Source: Lutibacter sp. (GTDB lineage: Bacteria; Bacteroidota; Bacteroidia; Flavobacteriales; Flavobacteriaceae). From it: DNA of 6,477 bases. The notes beneath the pieces are model-generated. The model saw nothing but the letters and a program-made list of their open reading frames with translations, did no database searches and was not told where the DNA came from. This document shows positions 1 through 5,299 of this stretch, in pieces. The position numbers and the translations under genes were made by a program. The stretch covers positions 2,290-8,766 of the forward strand of contig DPCK01000119.1 in the NCBI GenBank assembly GCA_003516285.1, in the 5' to 3' direction. Within the stretch, counting starts at the first letter, position 1. Every line of letters starts with the position of its first letter.

Positions 1-15
1 CTTTAAATGAAATGG

Positions 16-600
16 TTATTTCGTGGCAACAATGGTTACCTGAAAATCGAAATCATCGTTCACAAACTTGTCTTTTAAATCGTTAAAGAAGGTTTTAGAT
101 TTGTATTTCACGTTAAAATCGGCCCTGTTAATTTGAAATGTTTCGCTTATTAAAGTAACATTGTCTTTACTGACAGCAAGTGTTGCAGGAAACGTAATTT
201 GCTTGGTGATGCCTTTAATGGTCATATTTCCCGTAACCTGGATTTTACCAGCATTAACTTCAGTTTTGGTGATTTCAAATTTTGAAGTCGGAAAAACTGC
301 GATCTCAAAAAAGTCTTCCGATTTTAAATGCCCTTCCAATTTTGCACTACCGTCGGCATCTTTAATGGTGCTCATATCGGCCAAAAAAGTACCGCCTGTT
401 AATTTATTATTTTTTACGGCAATGCTTCCGGAAGCCAGTGTAATTGTGCCACTATGTGAGCCTGTCGGCTTGTATCCTTTCCAAGTTAAAGACGAATTTT
501 CAACATTTACCTTAAAATTGTCTTGTGCAAATGCTGATTGGCTTACAAAAGAAAAAGCGGCAAACGCCATTGTAAAGAATATTAATTTTGATTTTTTCAT
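16..600 (-). CDS. YceI-family secreted lipid-binding-like protein
   Basis: This 194-aa protein has a clear signal peptide: MKKSK, a hydrophobic stretch, then a probable cut after SAFA (about residue 25), so it should be exported to the periplasm or beyond. The mature part matches the YceI beta-barrel family, with HLKSEDFFE (91-99), FPTSKFEI (103-110), GNMTIKGITKQITFP (124-138) and INRADFNVKYKSK (157-169) at the expected positions. Family members bind isoprenoid-like lipids in a barrel, but the ligand of this copy cannot be read from sequence. The start at base 600 was chosen because it begins the signal peptide. A start 12 codons further up would add an unlikely leader. No Shine-Dalgarno sequence is present, as is usual in Bacteroidota. 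It lies 132 bp downstream of dtd on the same strand. No exact TAnnTTTG element was found in the gap, so it may have its own weak promoter or be read through. The length is normal for the family. Confidence 0.92.
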   Translation of the reverse strand: MKKSKLIFFTMAFAAFSFVSQSAFAQDNFKVNVENSSLTWKGYKPTGSHSGTITLASGSIAVKNNKLTGGTFLADMSTIKDADGSAKLEGHLKSEDFFEIAVFPTSKFEITKTEVNAGKIQVTGNMTIKGITKQITFPATLAVSKDNVTLISETFQINRADFNVKYKSKTFFNDLKDKFVNDDFDFQVTIVATK

Positions 601-732
601 ATATTCGTTATTTATAATGATTATTAATAAGTGCAATGATACTAAATAAATAGCTGGTTTTTATCATAAAGTTTGGTTTTGTATTTTTTTTAACAAGTGA
701 AATCGACAATTCAGACATCCCTCAAATTTGGG

Positions 733-1185
733 TTACTCTTTCACTTTTGAATCGATCATAATTGTCACCGGACCATCATTGATTAGTGCCACTTTCATAT
801 CGGCGCCAAACTGGCCGGTTCTCACTTTTTTATGGAGCTGAAGTTCCAATTCGGCAATAAATTGTTCGTATAAAGGAATCGCAATTTCCGGTTTTGCCGC
901 GTAAATATAAGAAGGCCGATTTCCTTTTTTGGTGCTGGCGTGCAAGGTAAACTGACTTACCACAATGGCGTCTCCGTTTATTTCCAACAATGATTTGTTC
1001 ATCACGCCGTTTTTATCATTAAATATACGAAGATTGGCTATTTTTTTGGTGAGCCATTCAATATCAGTTTTATCATCAGCTTCTTCAATGCCTAATAAAA
1101 CCAGTAAACCTTCGTTAATTTCACTGACTTTAATTTCGTTTATTGTTACGGATGCTTTTGAAACTCTTTGGATGACTGTTCTCAT
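733..1185 (-). CDS. dtd: D-aminoacyl-tRNA deacylase
   Basis: The 150-aa product is a full-length DTD. This enzyme hydrolyses D-aminoacyl-tRNAs, and Gly-tRNAAla, and so keeps D-amino acids out of translation in the cytoplasm. The N-terminus MRTVIQRVSKASVTI is typical of the family. The two active-site signatures are present: SQFT (residues 77-80), carrying the catalytic-pocket Thr, and the cross-subunit GPVT (138-141) within NDGPVTIMID. The conserved NRPSY segment is at 89-93. The family is a homodimer whose active sites sit at the interface. It follows rsgA by 106 bp on the same strand, and no promoter element was found in that spacer, so transcription with rsgA is likely. No truncation or missing key residue is seen. 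Confidence 0.97.
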   Translation of the reverse strand: MRTVIQRVSKASVTINEIKVSEINEGLLVLLGIEEADDKTDIEWLTKKIANLRIFNDKNGVMNKSLLEINGDAIVVSQFTLHASTKKGNRPSYIYAAKPEIAIPLYEQFIAELELQLHKKVRTGQFGADMKVALINDGPVTIMIDSKVKE

Positions 1186-1188
1186 TTT

Positions 1189-1220
1189 TTTGTTTAATCG
1201 TTTATTTGTTTAATCGTTTA
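1189..1220. repeat. Perfect tandem repeat, 2 x 16 bp
   Basis: The unit TTTGTTTAATCGTTTA occurs twice back to back (1189-1204 and 1205-1220), immediately upstream of the dtd start on the minus strand. On the transcript it would lie in the rsgA-dtd spacer, directly before the dtd ATG. Its function is unknown. It is AT-rich and could simply be slippage-derived, or part of a dispersed intergenic repeat. Confidence 0.85.
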
Positions 1221-1241
1221 AATGAAAAACACACCCCTAAC

Positions 1242-1255
1242 CCCTCTCGAGAGGG
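1242..1255. repeat. Perfect 14-bp palindrome in rsgA-dtd spacer
   Basis: CCCTCTCGAGAGGG is its own reverse complement. On the minus strand it is followed by GTTAGGGGTGTGTTTTT. It stands out as GC-rich in an AT-rich gap. From memory, similar CCCTCTCGAGAGGGGTTAGGGGTGTG segments recur between genes in flavobacterial genomes, so it may be one copy of a dispersed repeat. As a hairpin it would have almost no loop, so it is a poor intrinsic terminator, although it might slow read-through or protect mRNA ends. Confidence 0.6.
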
Positions 1256-1291
1256 AAATTTGATTGTAGTTCATTCAAACTTTTAACTTAT

Positions 1292-2230
1292 TTAGGTGTA
1301 AATATCCGTTCTGTAATTTTCTTCATTTCCTTCAACCATTTGAATATAGCTGTTGTACCGTGAATAGGCAATTTCCTCATTTTCAACGGCATCTTTTATG
1401 GCGCAATTGGGCTCATTCATATGCAAGCAATTGTGGAATTTACATTTTCCTTTCAGTTTAAAAAATTCGGGAAAATAATCTGCTATTTCTTTAGGTTCAA
1501 AATCTACCACCCCAAACCCTTTGATTCCGGGCGTATCGATAATGAATCCGCCGAAACTCAATTCATACATTTCAGCAAAAGTGGTGGTGTGTTGCCCTTG
1601 TTTGTGTTGTTTGGAAACCTCAGCGGTTTTTAAATTTAGGCTGGGTTCGATGGCATTGACCAAAGTTGATTTCCCAACACCGGAATGCCCGGAAAACATG
1701 GTTGTTTTGTCTTTCATTAATTCCTTCACCTTAGCTATATTGATGTGTTTTGTGGCAGAAACATCAATACATTGGTAGCCAATTGCTGTGTAAATGGCTT
1801 CATATTCGGCTTTTATTTCCAGCTGCTCGGGCGAATACATATCAATTTTATTGAAAAGAATCACGGCGTGAATGCTGTAAGCTTCTGCAGTGGCCAAAAA
1901 ACGGTCTATAAATCCTGGAGATGTTGGCGGACTCTCAATAGTCACCAAAATAAAAGCCGTATCGATATTGGAGGCGATGATGTGTGTTTGTTTGGAAAGA
2001 TTTACGGACTTGCGAATGATGTAGTTTTTACGTTCAAAAATTTTATTGATGACGCCGGTCAGTTTTCCTTCTTCATATTCAAAATTCACGTGATCGCCCA
2101 CAGCCACCGGATTGGTGCTTTTGATGCCTTTCATCCGAAACTTTCCTTTTAACCTGCATTCAACCTTGTCGCCATCTTCGGCATACACTTGATACCAACT
2201 TCCTGTAGATTTTGTGACAACTCCTTTCAT
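1292..2230 (-). CDS. rsgA: Ribosome small-subunit maturation GTPase RsgA
   Basis: This 312-aa circularly permuted GTPase acts in the cytoplasm in late 30S maturation, binding near the decoding centre and releasing on GTP hydrolysis. An N-terminal OB-fold (about 1-70) is followed by the permuted GTPase motifs in the RsgA order: NKID (G4, 127-130), SAT (G5, 158-160), GHSGVGKST (G1/P-loop, 181-189), QHTTT (G2, 213-217) and DTPG (G3, 232-235). The C-terminal zinc site is C-x4-C-x-H-x5-C (Cys263, Cys268, His270, Cys276). The reading frame extends 29 codons further up, but that hydrophobic leader is not part of the family. The start at 2230 (MKGVVTKSTG) gives the normal length. A TATCTTTG element lies only 5 bases before this ATG, so the mRNA may be nearly leaderless. 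dtd follows on the same strand. Confidence 0.97.
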   Translation of the reverse strand: MKGVVTKSTGSWYQVYAEDGDKVECRLKGKFRMKGIKSTNPVAVGDHVNFEYEEGKLTGVINKIFERKNYIIRKSVNLSKQTHIIASNIDTAFILVTIESPPTSPGFIDRFLATAEAYSIHAVILFNKIDMYSPEQLEIKAEYEAIYTAIGYQCIDVSATKHINIAKVKELMKDKTTMFSGHSGVGKSTLVNAIEPSLNLKTAEVSKQHKQGQHTTTFAEMYELSFGGFIIDTPGIKGFGVVDFEPKEIADYFPEFFKLKGKCKFHNCLHMNEPNCAIKDAVENEEIAYSRYNSYIQMVEGNEENYRTDIYT

Positions 2231-2235
2231 AGGCG

Positions 2236-2243
2236 CAAAGATA
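2236..2243 (-). promoter_or_regulatory. Possible -7 element of rsgA
   Basis: TATCTTTG on the minus strand matches the Bacteroidota -7 consensus TAnnTTTG exactly and ends 5 bases before the rsgA ATG. The nearest TTG (2259-2261) is only 15 bp away, shorter than the usual spacing of about 19, so the -33 part is weak. If real, transcription would begin at or next to the start codon. Confidence 0.4.
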
Positions 2244-2388
2244 TTTAAAAGTGGGGAACAATAGTATATTTTAAAAAAGATTGGGAAAACACTTTGAATA
2301 AAAAAAATAAAGCGCAAAACAAAAAGAGGGAGATTGAAAAAATGAAAAAAGCCTCAAGAAAAATTTTCTACGCTAATGCTGTATCTAA

Positions 2389-3252
2389 TTAACCTAAATA
2401 TGTTTTTAAGATTTTACTTCTTGATAAACTTTTTAATCGATTTAACGATTTGTCTTTAATTTGACGAACACGTTCCCTTGTTAAATGAAGCATTTCACCA
2501 ATTTCTTCAATTGTCATGGTATGTGCATCTTCTAAACCAAAATACAACTGAACAACATCTGCTTCTCTTGGCTTTAGTGTTTGCAGCGCGCGTTTAATCT
2601 CAATTTTCAAAGATTCCTGCAATAAGGCATTATCAGGATTTGGAAATTTCTTGATATTCAATACATCATAAAGGTTAGAGTTTTCCCCATCAATTAAAGG
2701 CGCATCCAAAGAAACATGATGCCCATAATTTTTTAAAGATTTTTGAACTTCACCCAAAGATATTTCTAACTTTTCTGAAATTTCTTCTGCTGATGGAGGC
2801 CGCTCATTTTTCTGCTCTAAAAATGCATACATTTTGTTAATTTTATTAATAGCGCCAATTTTATTGAGTGGCAAACGAACAATCCGGGATTGTTCCGCCA
2901 AAGCTTGCAATATAGCTTGACGAATCCACCATACGGCATAGGAGATAAATTTGAACCCGCGAGTTTCATCAAACCGTTTTGCCGCTTTTATTAAACCTAA
3001 ATTTCCTTCATTTATTAAATCTTGCAATGCTATTCCTTGATTTTGGTATTGCTTTGCTACCGAAACAACAAATCTTAAATTGGCTTTAACCATTCGTTCC
3101 AAAGCCACTTGATTACCTTCTCTAATACGTTGTGCCAGCTCAACTTCCATATTGGAGGTAATTAAGTCAACTTTTGCAATTTCCTGAAAGTATTTTTCTA
3201 ATGATGCAGTTTCTCTATTGGTAAGCTGTTTCGTTATTTTAAGCTGTCTCAT
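2389..3252 (-). CDS. RpoD-type sigma-70 factor, divergent copy
   Basis: This 287-aa sigma factor has the architecture of the Bacteroidota primary sigma, which lacks a long region 1.1. Region 1.2 is at about 15-48. Region 2 is at 50-120, with the core-binding ANLRFVVSVAKQYQNQG and the -10-reading FKFISYAVWWIRQAILQ (100-116). Region 3 is at about 125-200. Region 4 is at 213-280, with the -35 helix-turn-helix in MTIEEIGEMLHLTRERVRQIK (246-266). The ends MRQLKITKQ and SRSKILKTYLG match the lineage's RpoD. It departs from the housekeeping protein (as I remember it) at MVKANL, the NIKKFPNPDN linker (199-208), and DKSLNRLKS where EKAIRRLKH is usual. I therefore infer an RpoD paralogue (group 2-like) rather than the housekeeping factor itself, although a diverged primary sigma is possible. 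It has its own upstream promoter and CRP/FNR-like dyads. Confidence 0.9.
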   Translation of the reverse strand: MRQLKITKQLTNRETASLEKYFQEIAKVDLITSNMEVELAQRIREGNQVALERMVKANLRFVVSVAKQYQNQGIALQDLINEGNLGLIKAAKRFDETRGFKFISYAVWWIRQAILQALAEQSRIVRLPLNKIGAINKINKMYAFLEQKNERPPSAEEISEKLEISLGEVQKSLKNYGHHVSLDAPLIDGENSNLYDVLNIKKFPNPDNALLQESLKIEIKRALQTLKPREADVVQLYFGLEDAHTMTIEEIGEMLHLTRERVRQIKDKSLNRLKSLSRSKILKTYLG

Positions 3253-3288
3253 TTATTGGCAATAAAATATTTTCACTATACTTTTTTA

Positions 3289-3320
3289 CAAAAATAAAAA
3301 TAAAAGTGAGGAAAATTCAA
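3289..3320 (-). promoter_or_regulatory. Probable promoter of the RpoD-like sigma gene
   Basis: On the minus strand TTG (3318-3320), a 21-bp spacer and TATTTTTG (3289-3296) fit the Bacteroidota TTG-N17-23-TAnnTTTG promoter form. Transcription would start near 3284, leaving a leader of roughly 30 nt before the ATG at 3252. The region is very AT-rich, which raises the chance of a random match. Confidence 0.45.
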
Positions 3321-3355
3321 CAGCTAAATTTAATATAGCGATTTTAATAAAAAAA

Positions 3356-3389
3356 TGATATTAATCAAAATGATAAATGATTCTTGTCA
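3356..3389. promoter_or_regulatory. Paired CRP/FNR-like dyads upstream of the sigma gene
   Basis: TGAT-ATTA-ATCA (3356-3367) is an exact TGAT-N4-ATCA palindrome. TGAT-TCTT-GTCA (3378-3389) is a one-mismatch version starting 22 bp further on, about two helical turns. Both keep the GA-N6-TC core of CRP/FNR-family sites. They lie about 36-69 bp upstream of the predicted -33 element, which suits activator binding. The cognate regulator is not in the window. Confidence 0.4.
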
Positions 3390-3396
3390 GTTAAAT

Positions 3397-3615
3397 AAAT
3401 GAAATTATACAATTAAAAAAATGAATGAAGTGTATCTAATATTGTGACCCTTTAAAATATAAGTATTTCACACAAGAGAAGTTGGGGTTATTGATACTTC
3501 TTTGGCGCGCGAATTTCAAAGGAAAACGACTTTCAAATTATGTGTGTGTATTGCATAACCGTTTTTCCAGCCAAACTTTTAGCTTTTTTTTTCCACCTGA
3601 TGCTGCAACTCTCGC
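3397..3615. other. Gap between dyads and LRR terminator, no gene recognised
   Basis: No RNA gene or convincing coding region is seen here. A 65-codon plus-strand frame (3482-3679) runs into the terminator hairpin and has no family resemblance. A slightly more GC-rich patch (about 3500-3575, with GGCGCGCG at about 3504-3511) and a short inverted repeat AGAAGT/ACTTCT (3477-3482 and 3496-3501) are present, but nothing identifies their role. Confidence 0.5.
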
Positions 3616-3653
3616 AATAAAAAAGAGGGCTTCCTTTTGGGTTGCCCTCTTTT
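3616..3653 (-). terminator. Intrinsic terminator of the LRR lipoprotein gene
   Basis: A perfect 10-bp stem (3621-3630 with 3644-3653, AAAAGAGGGC/GCCCTCTTTT) with a 13-nt loop is followed on the minus strand by a T-rich tail (TTTTTTATT). It begins about 20 nt after the LRR gene stop, where a rho-independent terminator is expected. The plus-strand side is also somewhat T-rich, but no plus-strand gene ends here. Confidence 0.9.
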
Positions 3654-3673
3654 GGTTTTGTTTAATTAGGTTA

Positions 3674-4786
3674 TTATAATGAACAATTGGTAGAATAAAC
3701 CGCAGCAGCATCTTTTACCCAAGTGGATGTATTTTGACCTTCATATATTTTTATACAGGAAAGTGATGTGTTATTGCTGCAATTTAAATAAGTTAAAGCA
3801 GTATTAGAACTTACATCCAAACTTTTGAGACTGTTATTATCAATAAATAATGATATTAAATTAGAATTATTGGTTATATTTATACTTTCGAGATCATTAT
3901 TATCACAAATTAAACTATTCAGTTTAGTATGAGAACTTACATTTATACTTGTGAGATTATTATCATAGCACGATAATGAATATAATGAATTGACGGCACT
4001 TAAAATTAAACTCTCGAGAATGTTTCCGTTGCATTGCAATTCCACTAAAACTTCATTAGAGCTTACATCTAAAATTTTGAGTCGGATGTTATTATTACAA
4101 TATAAATTCCTTAAATCAGGATTATTGCTTACATTTAAACTTGGCAAATCATTATTACTACAATATAAAGCTATTAAAGCTTTATTTTCAGTGACATTTA
4201 AACTTGTCAAATTATTATTATTACATGTTAAGGATCGTAAAGCTGCAAAATCTTCTATGCCTGTTAAATCACTAATACTTTTGCCAGATACATCAAGAGA
4301 AGTAACCGCACTTATATTTGGGGTATGAACATAATTATCCAATACAATATCGTAACCTAAATCAATTAAGGCTTGTTCAAAGTTATCATCGGGAACATAG
4401 GTTCCACAAACTTCGTCAATTTCCCCATTGCAATTGTTGTCTATGCCATCACCGCAAATTTCAACAGCGCCAGGGTTTATGGCAGCATTGGTATCATCAC
4501 AATCGAGGCCGTTTAACATGTTACATTCATTCAGTGCCGCATAACCATCACCATCCGCATCAATAATCACATCTCCCTGCAGCACACGTTTATCAACTAC
4601 GGTAACTACTGAATAGGTTCCTTTACGTGAATTTTGACGGCAAACAGTTACTTTAACAGGTCTTGCATTCAACTCGATCTCGGTTTGGCTTTCGTCATAA
4701 ATGATGCCATCATCATCCTGACAATTTTGCATTAAAAATGCAGACCCAATAAGCAGTGCAAATAAGCACCATTGGGTACGACTCAC
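3674..4786 (-). CDS. Predicted surface lipoprotein: MopE-like motif plus LRRs
   Basis: A 370-aa protein. A hydrophobic leader (residues 6-19) ends at Cys22 in LMQNC, followed by QDDD. The acidic +3 to +5 residues resemble the flavobacterial lipoprotein surface-export signal, but Asn before the Cys is unusual for a lipobox. Residues 76-127 form a MopE-like/thrombospondin-type Asp-rich motif: DADGDGY, then DCDD (95-98), INPGAVEIC, GIDNNCNGEIDE (114-125). It probably binds a metal ion such as calcium. Residues 193-341 hold seven leucine-rich repeats of 21-22 residues (pattern LxSLNVSxNxxLxxLxCxNNx), and a capping CIKI segment ends at Cys368. No type IX secretion C-terminal domain is seen. The frame has no ATG: it starts at GTG (4784-4786) right after an A8 run, while ATG codons at 4803-4808 are one base out of frame. 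The LRRs suggest a binding or adhesion role, with target unknown. Confidence 0.85.
   Translation of the reverse strand: MSRTQWCLFALLIGSAFLMQNCQDDDGIIYDESQTEIELNARPVKVTVCRQNSRKGTYSVVTVVDKRVLQGDVIIDADGDGYAALNECNMLNGLDCDDTNAAINPGAVEICGDGIDNNCNGEIDEVCGTYVPDDNFEQALIDLGYDIVLDNYVHTPNISAVTSLDVSGKSISDLTGIEDFAALRSLTCNNNNLTSLNVTENKALIALYCSNNDLPSLNVSNNPDLRNLYCNNNIRLKILDVSSNEVLVELQCNGNILESLILSAVNSLYSLSCYDNNLTSINVSSHTKLNSLICDNNDLESINITNNSNLISLFIDNNSLKSLDVSSNTALTYLNCSNNTSLSCIKIYEGQNTSTWVKDAAAVYSTNCSL
3764..4210 (-). repeat. Seven LRR units, about 63 bp each, inside the lipoprotein gene
   Basis: The encoded units begin at residues 193, 214, 236, 257, 278, 299 and 320. Five are 21 residues; the second and last are 22. 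The DNA shows the matching 63-66-bp period but has diverged, so the units are not a recent amplification. The fourth unit (LESLILSAVNSLYSLSCYDNN) departs most from the consensus. Confidence 0.8.
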
Positions 4787-4892
4787 TTTTTTTTAAATTT
4801 TCCATCATATTTAATTTTAATTGTTTTTTTAAAATATTTTGGAGGAAAACAATTTCGCTATTGAAGTTCTTTATTTCAATAAAATTATTCTA

Positions 4893-4926
4893 TGAGATTT
4901 ATCAATAACATTAATGATTTTTATCA
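4893..4926. promoter_or_regulatory. Paired CRP/FNR-like dyads upstream of the LRR lipoprotein gene
   Basis: TGAT-TTTT-ATCA (4915-4926) is an exact dyad. TGAG-ATTT-ATCA (4893-4904) is a one-mismatch version. Their starts are 22 bp apart, the same offset as the pair upstream of the sigma gene. The surrounding 21 bp (4913-4933) match 3376-3396 at 18 positions. The pair lies roughly 90-140 bp before the possible start codons. No exact TAnnTTTG promoter was found between them and the gene. Confidence 0.4.
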
Positions 4927-4950
4927 GTTAAACTACTGATTTTAAACAGT

Positions 4951-4974
4951 TAAAGGTGATAATAAAGGTGATAA
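4951..4974. repeat. Perfect tandem repeat, 2 x 12 bp
   Basis: TAAAGGTGATAA is repeated exactly (4951-4962 and 4963-4974). The second copy runs into a further TGAT-AAAA-ATCA dyad (4969-4980). It lies between the tRNA-Gln terminator and the LRR gene, so it could belong to the upstream control region of the LRR gene. Its function is not known. Confidence 0.8.
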
Positions 4975-4980
4975 AAATCA
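4969..4980. promoter_or_regulatory. Third exact TGAT-N4-ATCA dyad
   Basis: TGAT-AAAA-ATCA is an exact palindromic match to the same motif and starts 54 bp beyond the one at 4915. It overlaps the T-rich tail of a possible second terminator of tRNA-Gln, so it may be structural rather than an operator. Confidence 0.3.
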
Positions 4981-5002
4981 GTTTGCGGACCCAAAAACTG
5001 AT
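4971..5002 (-). terminator. Possible second terminator after tRNA-Gln
   Basis: ATCAGTTT (4977-4984) and AAACTGAT (4995-5002) form an 8-bp stem with a 10-nt loop, followed on the minus strand by TTTTAT. It is weaker than the adjacent upstream hairpin and lies just after its T-tract, which suggests tandem terminators that insulate the LRR gene. Confidence 0.35.
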
Positions 5003-5043
5003 AAAAAAAAGAAAATCCCGCAAACTATTATGTTTACAGGATT
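5003..5043 (-). terminator. Intrinsic terminator of tRNA-Gln
   Basis: Read on the minus strand, AATCCTGTAAAC (5043-5032) pairs with GTTTGCGGGATT (5025-5014), a 12-bp stem with two G-U wobbles and loop ATAATA. It is followed by TTC and then a run of Ts. It starts 15 nt past the 3' end of the tRNA and is a strong rho-independent terminator. Confidence 0.88.
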
Positions 5044-5058
5044 CTTAAAATTTGCCAG

Positions 5059-5129
5059 TTGACCCACAAGGACTCGAACCTTGACTGACGATACCAAAAA
5101 CCGGAGTGCTACCATTACACCATGGGTCA
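5059..5129 (-). tRNA. tRNA-Gln (anticodon TTG)
   Basis: The minus strand folds into a complete cloverleaf. The acceptor stem is TGACCCA/TGGGTCA. The D-arm is GTGT-AATGGTA-GCAC. The anticodon arm is CCGGT-TTTTGGT-ATCGT with anticodon TTG. The T-arm is CAAGG-TTCGAGT-CCTTG. The discriminator base is A and CCA is not encoded. The UUG anticodon and the U1-A72 end pair are usual for glutamine. The anticodon stem is imperfect: 27-43 is C-U and 30-40 is a G-U wobble. It is a single-gene unit with its own promoter and terminator. Confidence 0.95.
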
Positions 5130-5140
5130 TTTTGCGGGTG

Positions 5141-5171
5141 CAAATTTAGCCTAAAGTTTCAATTCGGCAAA
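5141..5171 (-). promoter_or_regulatory. Promoter of tRNA-Gln
   Basis: On the minus strand TTTG (5168-5171), a 19-bp spacer and TAAATTTG (5141-5148) reproduce the Bacteroidota housekeeping promoter consensus. Transcription would start only a few bases before the mature 5' end at 5129, leaving a short leader for RNase P. Confidence 0.75.
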
Positions 5172-5299
5172 TTAATTGAAGTGTTTTTTTAGAAAATTTC
5201 CATTAAAAATGCTTTAACACCTTTTTGGCATCTCATATCGCCATAAATTCCATAATTAATTTTTATTTTACTAAATTCGCTTCGGCATAAAATTTAAAT

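Noticed and set aside
601..636. Upstream in-frame start for the YceI protein
   Set aside because: It would place 12 residues (MHLLIIIINNEY) before a canonical MKKSK signal peptide start.
161..649. 162-codon plus-strand frame opposite the YceI gene
   Set aside because: It is antisense to a well-recognised YceI protein whose motifs are all intact. The plus-strand product resembles nothing known and is a shadow.
719..731. CAAATTTG-centred inverted repeat after dtd as a terminator
   Set aside because: The palindrome has no room for a loop, few GC pairs and no T-tract in the right place.
2231..2317. Upstream in-frame start that would lengthen RsgA by 29 residues
   Set aside because: The extra segment is hydrophobic, not found in RsgA and contains the candidate -7 element. 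The ATG at 2230 gives the family's normal N-terminus.
3482..3679. 65-codon plus-strand reading frame in the large intergenic gap
   Set aside because: It runs through the terminator hairpin of the opposite-strand gene, is rich in Phe/Leu from T-rich DNA, has no recognisable family or promoter, and ends at the LRR gene stop.
4318..4566. 82-codon His-rich plus-strand frame opposite the lipoprotein gene
   Set aside because: The His and Gln richness comes from the complement of Asp/Asn-rich codons in the MopE-like motif. No independent support is seen.
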